Below are positions 1-21,800 of a stretch of DNA of 64,000 bases, piece after piece (position 1 is the stretch's first letter; every line of letters begins with the position of its first letter). This stretch comes from Bettongia penicillata ogilbyi (Eukaryota; Chordata; Mammalia; Diprotodontia; Potoroidae): the NCBI GenBank assembly GCA_023548195.1, contig JAJHZJ010000336.1, forward strand, positions 4,258,704 through 4,322,703. The letters run 5' to 3'. A model generated the notes under the pieces. That model was not told the DNA's origin, made no database searches, and saw only the letters and a list, made by a program, of their open reading frames with translations. Both the position numbers and the translations under genes were made by a program.

Positions 1-1600
1 GAACTATTTACATCCTTCCTGGAAGTTCATCCTTAGGGCGTAAGAAAAAACAGAGCAGTGGAGTAGATGGAACAATGGACATACAATCTGAGGATGGGGG
101 CTCAGATCTTGTCCTTTCACTTATCACTTTGTAACAGACTTTGTGGGCCTTGTCATCCTCATCTGGGAAGGAGGGGGGCTGGACTGGATGATGTGGGAGG
201 TGTGGGGGAAGGAGCTGGCTCTAACTCTAGCTCTACAATGGATATCCTCTGTGATCCTGGGCAAGTGGCTTCTCCTGTCTGACCTGGGCAACACCAGTCC
301 AGCATTCACTTGCCTCACCAGACAGAAAGAGTCAAATGAAGCATTAGCTGAAAGGCTGTTTGGAAAAAGCTAACAATCCCGTGTTTACCATGACGACCCC
401 CATCAGTGGTGATGCATAAACACGTAGGAAGATCATTCCAAGGGCTGCTGGAGTTCCTCCTGGTACCCAGAGAGGACACCTGTCCGAGAAAGGGGACAAG
501 GGGACCCTTAGTAAGGACTCTGAGGGGTCGCCCTTCACCTAAATGGGGCCAGTTCTACGCTAGGCTTGGCCACTGGCAGTCCTTTCTCTGGCTCTGTCCT
601 TTTGGCCAAGAGCGCCACCTATGGCTAGGCCTGCTGTAGACGCAGGCTCAACAGTACTTTTTTTTTTTTTTTTGGGTAAACTGTTTTCTTTCCCGAGTAA
701 TTACATTTCTACTTTATATCTATATTCGACAGTGACCTCTGGGGGAGAAAAAGGAGGCAGCAGTTGGCTTCAGGAATTGCTCTGTAGCAAATTCCAGTGC
801 TTTCAGAAGCACTTTGGTTCCCATATTAGAACTAGGGCTTCCACGCCAGGGAATACTCACTGAAGAGCAGAGTTTGTTTTCCTACAAGCAATTTCTGTGT
901 TGTCTGGAATTGCTAAACTCCACTTCAAGCACAGACTCCTGTTAATGATGAGAATAATAACAGGAATAAACTGCCTTCCATCTGAGGACTTCCAAGTGCT
1001 TTAGAAACACAAGCCTCTTATTATTAGGACTTTGTATTTATAGACAGGACTAACCATCGGGGCCTCTGGCTGCACGTGCAGCAATAACCCTGAAATGAAT
1101 TCATTAATCTCCGTACGCCCCTGTGTGGCAGGTCACTGGCCACCCTTGGCCTGCTGAGGTAAAGGCAGGGAGGAGAGAGGAGGCAGGCAATGTAAGTAGG
1201 GGAGAAGGCTGGGACATGGGCAGTGGCGGCTTGGGATCCTGTCCCTGATCACAGGCATATACCTTTCCCATGAGGCATGTGGATGGAGATATAGCAAAAG
1301 ACCACAGAGCCTGTCTTACAGGGGTGGGGAACCTGCAGCCTCAGAGTCACAGGTGACCTTTGGCTGAATCCTGGTAGATTTGTTCTGGGAAGTCTGGATT
1401 TAGTCAAAGGGCTGCATCTGAACACTTCAAGGACCTTGAGGCCGTATGTCCCCACCTTTCTTCTTGAACCCCCTGCCTCCCTGTGCTAGCAGTGATCACA
1501 TTGTGCCACTGTCTAATCCTGAACTACTCTCATCAGCTCCCTCTGTTGGTCATGCTCACCATGTGCTAACAGGGCAGGAAGAAGTCACAAAAGGCCATTC
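1..1600. other. DPCD intron 4 (part), no gene seen
   Basis: This stretch lies downstream of DPCD exon 4 on the minus strand, so it should belong to DPCD intron 4. I looked for DPCD exons 5 and 6 (the expected Tyr-Tyr-Lys-Lys start) in reverse complement and did not find them. A 14-base T run sits near 659-672. No convincing coding exon or named repeat was recognised. Confidence 0.5.
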
Positions 1601-1619
1601 TTAAGCAAGTCTCACAAGG

Positions 1620-2325
1620 TCCTATCCTCTGTCTCTCCTCCCCTTCTAGTTACACCCCTTGAAAAATGGATCCTTACCCAGTGCTTCCCCTTTCTCTCCC
1701 CTCATTCCGTTCTAAGCCCTTCACGGTCTGGCTTCTGACCTCATCACTCAACTGAAACTGCCCTTTCCAAAATTATCAATGATTTCTTAATTGCAAAACC
1801 TATCTGTCCTTATCCTCCTGGAGCTCTCCGTAGTATCTGTAAGTGTTGGCCACATTTTCTCGCTGACCACTGTCTCTTCTAGTTTTTCTCAGTTCTCTGT
1901 TGGGCTTCTCCTCCTACCTGTTGGACCACACACCTTCTTCCATATTGTGCTCACAAATCTCCAAAAGTTCTGTTCTGGGTCCTCTTCCTCTCCCTGCCTT
2001 TTTCTTCTCTTTATTATCTCCCTTGGTGACCTCATCAGTTCCCATGGGTTTAATGATTACCTTCATGCTGATGATTCCCCGGTCAAGTAATATATCTAGC
2101 CCTGTATTACCAAATGCCTATTGGATATTTTCATCTGGACTGCTATGGGCACCTTAAATTCAACATGTCTAATATAGAACCCATTATTTTTCCCTTCTCC
2201 CACAGTTCCTTATTTCTGTCATGGGCGCCACTGTATTGTCAGTCACCCAAATTCAGAATCTTGGTGTCATCTTCAATTCCTCACTCACCTCACACATCTG
2301 GACATTTTTACCTTCACAATCTCAG

Positions 2326-2373
<48 letters not shown>

Positions 2374-2990
2374 CTTTTCTCTGCTCATACTGCTACAACT
2401 CTAGTTCAGGCCCTTATCACTTCTTGCCTAGACTTAATACAATAATTTTTTAAAGGTATTTTTAAAGGTATCTACTTCAAATCTCTCCCCACTCCAACCT
2501 ACCTTCCACACAGATGCCAAAGTGATTTTCCTAAAGCACAGGTCCGACCCTGTAACCTCCCCCCACCTACTTCAGTGGCTCCCTATTACACACAAAATCC
2601 TGCGTCTGACATTTAAAGCTCCTCACAATCTGACCCCCTTCCGGTCTTCCAGTCTTCTTACACCTTACTCCGCTCTGTGCACTCTATGCACTGGCCACGC
2701 TGGCCTGTTTGCTGAGGCTGCATCTCTTGTTGCTGTGCCTTTATACTTTCCCTGTTCTCATGTTCAGAATACTCTCCTTCCCCATCTCTGACTCTTGGTC
2801 TTCTGGTTTCCCTCCAGATTCTGCTTAAACCCCACCTTTTGTAGGCCTTTCCCAGTCTATCCCTATCCCTGGCTGCTTGAGTCTTCCCCTAAAAAGTTAT
2901 CTTCCACTTGCTCTGCATAGATCTTGTGTATACCAATTTATATACATTCTGTCTCTTCCATTAGAATATAAGTGGCTGCTCCTTAAGGCC
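1620..2990 (+). mobile_element. L2-type LINE remnant
   Basis: The stretch reads like the 3' part of a LINE-2 element. It holds the typical 'cagtggctccctatta' stretch near 2574, the nearby 'ctcctcacaatctgacc' motif, and a closing segment near 2960 of the 'attagaatataag...cctt' type. All reading frames are broken. It is diverged, so the edges are approximate. It lies in DPCD intron 4 and carries a tetranucleotide microsatellite. Confidence 0.65.
2326..2373. repeat. (TATC)n microsatellite, about 12 units
   Basis: Twelve perfect tandem copies of a TATC/ATCT tetranucleotide, 48 bp, inside the L2 remnant. A perfect run of this length is likely to vary in length between individuals. Confidence 0.95.
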
Positions 2991-3329
2991 TTTAGTCCTT
3001 GTCAAGGACAATTCACTAATAAGAGAAATTCCCAATGAGGTGGTGCCTCAGTTTTGAGGGGAATCAGGTTCCCCACTCTCCAGACCAGCACTGATCACTT
3101 GTCACAAACTATTGCTACCAAGAGATGTATCATCCTGGGGTCATATAAGAAGCCAAAGTTCTGGCTATACATAGCACCAAAAGTCTAGGGACAACAAAGC
3201 CAGCAGTCAAGACTAGTTTCTTTGTAAGTAACCTGCCAAGCAACACTGCCCAGGAAGCCAAAGGTTTTTATTACAGTTTCAAGATCATGATGGGGTCTGG
3301 GTTTGTCAAATCAAAGGATAAAGATTTAG

Positions 3330-3480
3330 AGCTGAAGATGACCCTGCAGGTCGAAAAGTCCAATTCCCTTGTTTTACAGAAGGTGAAAGAGACCCAGGAT
3401 AGTAAAATGGCTTGTCTAAAGTCACATGGGCAGTTAAATGGCAACACCATGGCTTGGACTCAAGTCCTCTGACTAAATTC
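3330..3480 (+). mobile_element. MIR-like SINE remnant
   Basis: The order 'ttgttttacagaaggtgaaag', 'gacccagg', 'ggcttgtctaaagtcacatgg' and 'ggactcaagtcctctga' matches the core of old MIR-type SINEs. It is diverged and the ends are uncertain. Confidence 0.5.
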
Positions 3481-3661
3481 TTTGCCCTTTCAATCCTTTA
3501 TTACACTGCCTCCTTCCTTCCAGGAAAGTTTCAGTCTTCCTTCCTCCCTGGCAGAAACCCCAACTGATGGCAGTAGCTGCTCTCTAAGGCCATACATATG
3601 CACTGAACTCCAACCAGGCTCCCCAGCCTGCCTGCCTGCCACACACTCAATATGCAACTTA

Positions 3662-14336
<10,675 letters not shown>

Positions 14337-14679
14337 CTTCCCTTCCCGGGGCCGCGCGACCCGGCGATGCCATGGCAACCGCCGCCGCAGCCCCGCTTCC
14401 GGCTGACCCGGAAGGCGTCCTGCCGAGCCGGTGCCCCTTCCCGCCTCGCCCGGCGGAGTCTTTAGGGCGGGGGTGGGGCGCCTGACGAGGCTGGCCCTGG
14501 GGGTGAGGGCCCGGCGTCCGGGGTGGGGGTGGGGCAGGTGAGGCCGCCCCTGCCGGACCGAGGAGTCCCGCCCGTACGTGGGGTTTGCGGGTGCCCGGGG
14601 TCAGTGCCCCACGTGGATCCCGGCCCGGCCCGTGCGTGCTGCTGCGGGGGGCCGACACCCCGATTCCCTCCCGGAAGGA

Positions 14680-14945
14680 AGGATTTAGTAAGCGCTTACT
14701 GTGTGCGAGGCACTGTGCCAGGCGCCTGGCACGGATTATGTCCGCCGGTGCTCACAGCATCCCCGGGAGGTAGGTGCTCTCCTGACGAGGGCCGTCATAT
14801 ATCCCCATTTCACAGATGAGGAAACTGAGGCGGCAGAGCCAGGGTGCCTCGGCCCGGGCCACACAGCGAGGGAGCGTCTGAGGCCGGATTTGAACTCGGG
14901 GCTTCCGGGCCCTGGAGGCGCCAGCGCTTCGTCCGTGGAGTCACA
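14680..14945 (+). mobile_element. MIR-family SINE
   Basis: An unusually clear MIR-type element: 'agcgcttactgtgtgcgagg', then 'ccccatttcacagatgagga', 'aactgaggcggcagag' and 'gatttgaactcggggcttcc'. It carries many CpGs, probably because it sits beside the island. Confidence 0.85.
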
Positions 14946-15781
14946 GGCCGCCTGGGGCAGCGAGGCCTGATGGAGCTGGGGGTCGTGAAAATAGAGGAGC
15001 CAGACCCCCAGCAGTGAGAGCGCCTCCCCCCTCCCCAGGAGAGGGGCCACACCTGCCGGGAGTCACCAGTGTAATGGGTGGAGAGCGATCTCGGGCAAGG
15101 GGCACAGCCCCACCCTCAGGGAGGTCCCAGGCTGCCGGGCCCTCTCTGTCTGTCTCTGTCTCTCTCTCATTATATATATCTTGTATTACTGTCTCATGAT
15201 CATGAATCCGAAGCTACAAGGAGCCTTAGAAGATTTGTCTAGTCCGACCCTGTCATTTCAACAGTGTGGAAACAGAGGCCCAAAGATGACACCCCCCTCC
15301 CCAAGATTTACATAGTACTTCCTACAGGACTGAAATTGGAACCTGCATCCTTCTATTCCAAATCCAAAAACTAGGCCTTTTTTTTCATCTTTATATTCTG
15401 TTGTGGGTAGCAAATGGCTAATTCTACCATATCAATTCCAGTCCCTGTTCCAAACTTTGCCCCCTCTTGATTTCTACACAGGCTGTTTGATCTTTGCTCT
15501 ATGCATTCATTTTCATAACTGAATCGCCTCTCTCCGCACCTTTGCTTTGTAAAGACATTGAGAATTAGCAGTCAGGTAAGGGCCCCATGTTTGGGTTAGG
15601 TTCTCTAGGGGATCAGTCACATTCTCCTGCTGGAAAGAGCAACCCAGTGGTCCCAACCTGTCCCTGAGATGAGAGAACAAGTCTGTATCAGTCTGCTAGG
15701 ACTAAAGCCTAGTTTATAAGCCTGATCTCTCTTCTGTCTTAATTTGTCCTTACAGAGAAGGGGTCAAGATCTGCCCTAACC

Positions 15782-15893
15782 ATGGAGCCTGGGGGGATCT
15801 TGAAAGCCTTTCCCAAACGGAAGAAAATGAGAATTGACTCAAACAAAAGTGGACTCTTGAAGATTTCCAAGAAGGAAGAAGTAGAAGGTGGAG
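15782..15893 (+). CDS. POLL: POLL coding exon 1
   Basis: The exon opens at an AG acceptor (15754-15755), so an upstream non-coding exon must exist. The ATG at 15782 gives [17 protein letters not shown], matching the family N-terminus. It ends one base into a Glu codon before 'gtgagc'. Confidence 0.95.
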
Positions 15894-18800
15894 GTGAGCT
15901 CTATATCCATGCCCCGCTCTCCTAGCCTCCCCTTCCCTTATGTTGAATGTCTCCAAAATTAGCCTAACAAAGGAACCCTGCTTATCAACTTGTCTGCCAG
16001 AGCATATTGGTATCTCGTACCCCACTCCCCTCCAGACCTGGTCCTGGATTCATTTAGTTTATCTTGCCCAAGCCCTCAACGTGAGCAGAATCCATCAGAG
16101 GCCTAGAAAGACATGAGGGGCAGACCTCTGAACCGGGTCCCTAGGAAAGATCTAGTCTCCTTAGGAAGACTCCTAAGGGAAGGCAAAGTCAATGGCCTTT
16201 TTGGATAGAGTAAGTATAGAAAGGTTCAGGGAAAGGATTACACTGGCAGTTTGAAAAATGAGTGAAAAGGCCTTCCTGGAGAAGAGTGCCCTGAACAGCT
16301 GCTTCAGGGAGAGGAGGGTTGGGAGGAGGAAGAAGAGGGACTTTTTCCATAATGACAACCAATGCTGTTAGATAGGTAAGGGAATAATATCCTCCCCATT
16401 TTATAGGTAAGGAAACACAGGATCAGAGAGATAAGTGACTTCTTACACAACTAATCTGTATGAAGCAAATCTTACCCAACTCCGTGTCCAGCACTTTTTC
16501 CACTGTACCTTGCCCACTCTCTGATCCATGCTTTGAGTTGGAGATAGAGAAGAGAGAGGGCAGATGATGATGAGAACTGGGATGATTCTTATGCAGAGTG
16601 GCTGAGCCCACTGCAAGTCCATGTGCTACCCGCGGGCATTGGTCGAGCCCGGGCAGAGATCTTTGAGAAGCAGATCCTCCAGCATGGGGGCCGAATCTGC
16701 TCCCCTCGGACCCCAGGGATCACGCACATTGTGGTAGATGAAACTGTGGACTGTGAGCGAGCCCTCCGCCTCCTGAAATTATCCCAGCTGCCCCTGGGTA
16801 TCCAAATGGTAAAGTCAGCTTGGCTGAGCCAGTGCTTGCAAGAGCAGAAACTGGTGGACACTGCTGGATTCACCATCTTCATCCCTGACAGGTGAGCCCA
16901 ACCTCAGTACTTCATCTTTTCACTTGCTGTAGCAAATGCCCTGCTGAATGGACCTCAGATGAACCACCTGAGGTGCCAGTCATCCAAGGGTTTTTGTTAA
17001 TTCTTAGAGAAGTCTGATTTAATTATCCCTGCTAGACAAATGAGCAGACTAAAACCCAGGGCAGCCTGGGAATAAGAACCGTGATACGTCAGTGATCTGT
17101 CCTGTCACTCTCCCTGCAGGTATCTGGACAAGGCAGACATTCGGGTTGCGTCTTTCCAGCCAGGGCCCTCTGGATCTTCGACCCAGTCAGGGCTTCCTTC
17201 TGCTGCTCCCTGTGTCCCACCTCAGGAGCCACACTCAAAACTGAGCACCCAGACACAGGTCCGGTGCTCATCCAAATCCCATTGTTTCCTTCTCAGGCTG
17301 TAGGAATCTGGGAGACCTTCAGGAAACTAGTTAGTGCCCACCAGTTAAGGCCTGAAGAAAGTCTGGAAAGTTCCATCCAGATGGGGGCAGGAGGGCTTGC
17401 TGTTCTATGAGGCCCTTCCCCGGCATCCATTCAGCTCTCATGTACAACCTCACTGCTGTCCTGGGGCAGAGCCCTGGGCTGGCTGCTCTGGGAGGAAGAA
17501 AGACACGGTCCCTGCCTTAGGGAGCTCCCTCTCAGATGGAGGGAAGCATGATCCTGCCTTTCTTGGAGTCCCCCATATGATGGAAGAAGCTTAATCTGAT
17601 AGAGAATTGATATTTTCCAAGCCCAAGAAGCTTCCAAACTAAGAGTGGAGTCATGGCCTCTGCTCTTGGAACTGCTGGTTAGAGGGAAAGGAGAGGGAGG
17701 GCCCACATTAATTATGTGTGCTCTTTCTATTTCAAGCCTTACTCTTATGATGAAGGCAGCGATGAGGAGGAGGAGGTACAGGTTACCCCAGCTGACCTGG
17801 AAGCTCTGATCACTGGCCGATACCCATGCTCCCCTGAGGCAGATGCTGAGCCCAGCCTGGCCCCCACTGTCAGCGATAAGTGGGTGTGTGCCCAGCCCTC
17901 TAGCCAGAAGATGACCAACCACAATTCTCACATTACGGAGAAGCTGGAAGTGCTGGCCAAAGCCTATTCTGTCCAAGGCGACAGGTGGCGGTCGCTAGGC
18001 TACTCCAAGGCTATCAGTGCTCTCAAGAGCTTTCACAAGCCTGTCACCTCCTACCAGGTAGGAGCCCTGAATGCCTCCAGGCAGGAGTTATGGCTCCCAT
18101 TTTCAGGGTACCCAAATCTGAAGGAGGAGAGCCTGCTTTCTGAGGAAAGAGAAACAGCCACGCTGTAGGGGAGCCCCTATTCTGATCAGGGATCTGGAAG
18201 GGGGGGTGGTGCAGAAGTCTTCCAACCAGCACGGAGACAACCGCTCAAGAAGTATTCAGCACCTACGGGGCTTCCTGGGGATACAAGTACAAAGTATAAA
18301 ACAATTTCTACTTATAAGAAGCTTATATTCAGTAGAGGAAGACAGAAGATACATGTGAAAATATATACAGCAAAACCATCAAGTTAATAAATAAAAATAT
18401 GTGCCAAGTGGTTGAGTACAAGGTAGTTTGGGAGCGAGGGGATCAGGAAGAAACCAGTCCTTGGGTTACATCTGAAAGGCAGAGAGGGACTCTCAGCTGA
18501 GAAAGGGGAAAGGTCATTGCAGACCTAGGGGATGGATGTGTACATGCCTAAAGCAAAAGCAAATTGATGGGAGATGGGCTATCAGAGCAAAGGCCAGTTC
18601 GGCTGGATTGGCGAAGGGCTGGAGGGGAAGTCATGTTGGTGAGACTTGAAAGAGGGATCAGAGTGGTTGTGTACGCTTTCAAAGCTTAACAGAGGGTCTT
18701 CTATTTGATGGAAGCAACTAGAAGCCACTGGAGTTGGTTGAGTGGGAAGTCATACATTCAGGGACAGTTATTTCGGCAATGGGGTATACGATGGACTGGT

Positions 18801-21800
18801 GGGGTGAGAGGGGACAGTCATTGCAGTAACCTAGGTGAGGAGATGAAGGCCTGAACTAAGGTTGTAGGAGACAGGATGTCCGAGTGCTGGCCGTTCACTT
18901 GTGATTTCCTTCGCACCTGTTCCTGATGCCTTTCTTGTCCTTAGGATTATTACCCTATATCTAGCTCTGTCCTGGCTCTGTCTCTGGCTCCAAGTTTACA
19001 CAACCATGCAACTTTCTGGCACCCTGAACCTTCCCTTACAGAGTCTTGAGCTTCAGGGAACTTCCTGTCCCCCTCCCCCGCTCCCCCTCCCTGCCTAGGC
19101 TAGCACAGTTGTAGCTTATTGATCAGGGCCCCACCTCCCCTGTCTCTTCTACCATACTTACTTTTTGTGTCACTGTTACCACATTCCACAGGAAGCCTGT
19201 GGCATCCCAGGGATTGGAAAGCGCATGGCTGAGAAGATCATGGAGATTGTAGACAGCGGTCATCTTCGGAAACTGGACCATATCAGTGACAGTGTACCTG
19301 TCCTGGAGCTCTTCTCTAATATCTGGGGAGTTGGAAGCAAGACTGCCCAGATGTGGTACCAGCAGGTCACTGCTCTGCCCCAGCCCCCCCCCCTCCCACC
19401 ATGACTACAGTGATTCCATCCTCTGAAACTGGGCTCTTTGTGGGTGACCTTAATTGATTTAGTTGCAGTTCAGATCTACCCTTTTGGGGCACATAAAATC
19501 CAGATAGTCTCTTTCCTCAGAGGCCAAAGCCTATTTGAACCTGCTCCTCCTACCTTTTCCCCTTCTTCACTTCCCACAACTGTCCCAGGGGCTCAGGATA
19601 CTTTCTATTATTTCCTTCTTGGGAAAGAAAAGATTCCACTTTTCCTGGTTCTCTCTGGGCACTGACCCTGTTTTCTTAGGGATGCTTTCCCGTCAGTCCT
19701 TTCCCTGAGATTAAGTGGAGGGCTAGGACCCCTGTATAAGTGACAAGTGTCTCCCAGTAGTGGCTCTGCGTGTGCCTGGGTCCTAGAACCTCAGTATCTC
19801 CTCCTTTGTGGCCGACCTTTTCAGGGCTTCCGGACTCTGGAGGACATTCAAAGTAAGGCCACCTTGACCACTCAGCAGGCAGTCGGCTTGAAGCATTATG
19901 AAGACTTCCTCAAGCGCATACCCAGGGAAGAGGCTGCAGAGATCGAGCAGACTGTGAGCAGAAGCCCCAGGTTGGGGAAAGGGGGGATAGGAGGAAAGGG
20001 AAGGGATTTTTAAATGAAGTTCACAAGGTAGGACATATGTCCTCTACTGTCCTCTACCATCCTCCCCCACTGAGCCCATGATGATCTGCCCAGGGAGGCT
20101 GGGAATCGAGGGTCTGGCAGATAGGAAAGGCCTACAGGTGAGAGTGAAGGCGGGAGAGCTGGCTTCCCTAAAGCCCCTCGGTGTGAAGCATCCACAACAT
20201 TATTTTCAGAGTTAAGGGGAGGGATAGAGAATGGTGATGGAGGTAGGAAGGGGTGGGGAGGGGAAGGATGGTGGCCTCACAATGCTCCTAGGCAGAATGG
20301 CTACCTTCAGAGACACTGGTCTCATCTATGTGTCTTCCTACAGGGCCTGAGGCAAGATTTGTGTTAAGATGAAGATTAGTTTAGAGTCAGGTGAAGACTG
20401 AAGTTGACGTGTAACAAAAAGAAGGCCCCTCAGAGAGCACCTTACCTCATCTCACCTTTAGAAGGCGCTGAGGCTTTGAGGTGAAGTATCCCAAAGTGAC
20501 AGACTGAATAGGTCAGCATGTCCAGGGCCAGGCTTACTCTTTGCCCTGGATAACACTGCCTCTGAGGTTGTATCTGACGTTGGATTCCGTTTGGGGTTAG
20601 GGTGGAGGTTGCTTTGGGCTAGAGTTATCATTCCGGTAGTTGTTTAATGGCAGAGTGAGCTTAGGGTGACATGGCAGTGCTGCCTGTGGTTGAATTTAAA
20701 TGGACACAGTCTTGAACCTAATAGGCACTTAAACATTTTTGAAACTGAATTGAATTTGTCTTCCTTCTCATCCACAAGCCTTTCTCCCTTTGACTTCCAG
20801 AGCCAGAACTTCTGAAAAACCCATTGAGGCAGGATAGGATGGTCACTATAGTCATTGTGGCAGTCAAGGGGGACAATGTGGGGCATAGAGTGAGGATGGG
20901 GAGACCCCTGGGGACAGGCACCACGATATGCTGAACCTGTGTCCATCCATCACAGTGACAGTACCATTCGTGCTGACGTTGTCACTCATTCACAGTGCCC
21001 AGACATAAAGAATACACTCTCCCACCCCCACACCCACCCCCAATTTGAATTAGATCAGAGGCACTTCTCTTCCCTGTTTGAGCAGACAGAAGCTTTGGGT
21101 TGGTTCAGAGGCCTTTTGATAGAATTACTCATCCCAGGCCCCTCCTGCCTTCCCTTGGGATAGGTTCAAGAAGGGAATTAAGGGATTAGTGAATGCCGCT
21201 TGTCAGGAGACCTCTGAGGGGTCCTGGTTCTATCCATTGGAAGGCCACAGAAATCTTCATTTCCAAGGGAGAAGGTGGGTAGGCCATCTGCATGAGAAAG
21301 ACTTCTGTGTCTTTGGGATCGAGTCTAATGAATTTATCTCCCCTTAGTGAAGGATAATCCTGGCGTTGGAAATTACCCTTTGTTTGAATTCAGTAGGTGG
21401 TAGGGTATGAATCTTCTCCCTCCCCCATCAAAGATTGGGCTCTGGGTGCTAGGCACCAGGTGGCTCCTCCAGCTCCACCTCCCTTTCAACACACCCTGCT
21501 CTAACCTTTACATTCATAGATATGGGGGGTGGGGGGAGGCAGGAAACCTAGGCTTTATATAGCCTGTCTACCTAGTTACATTTGGGGAGAGTAGAGGAAG
21601 TCTCTCTTGCTCTTTGGTATTTCTAGAAGATTGCTTCTGTAGCCTCCCTCAGGTAACATGTTACAGTGTTAAATCAGTCACTTAATCATCAAAGCTTTAT
21701 TAAGGGCCTACTGTGTTCCGGACACCCTGCCAGATGCTGAGAATACCCCTTAAAAAGTGAAGCCATCCATGGACTCAAACTGGAGGAATATGATATTTTC

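Noticed and set aside
1791..2791. Open frames of 74-99 codons
   Set aside because: They lie in an L2 remnant, one of them running through the TATC microsatellite.
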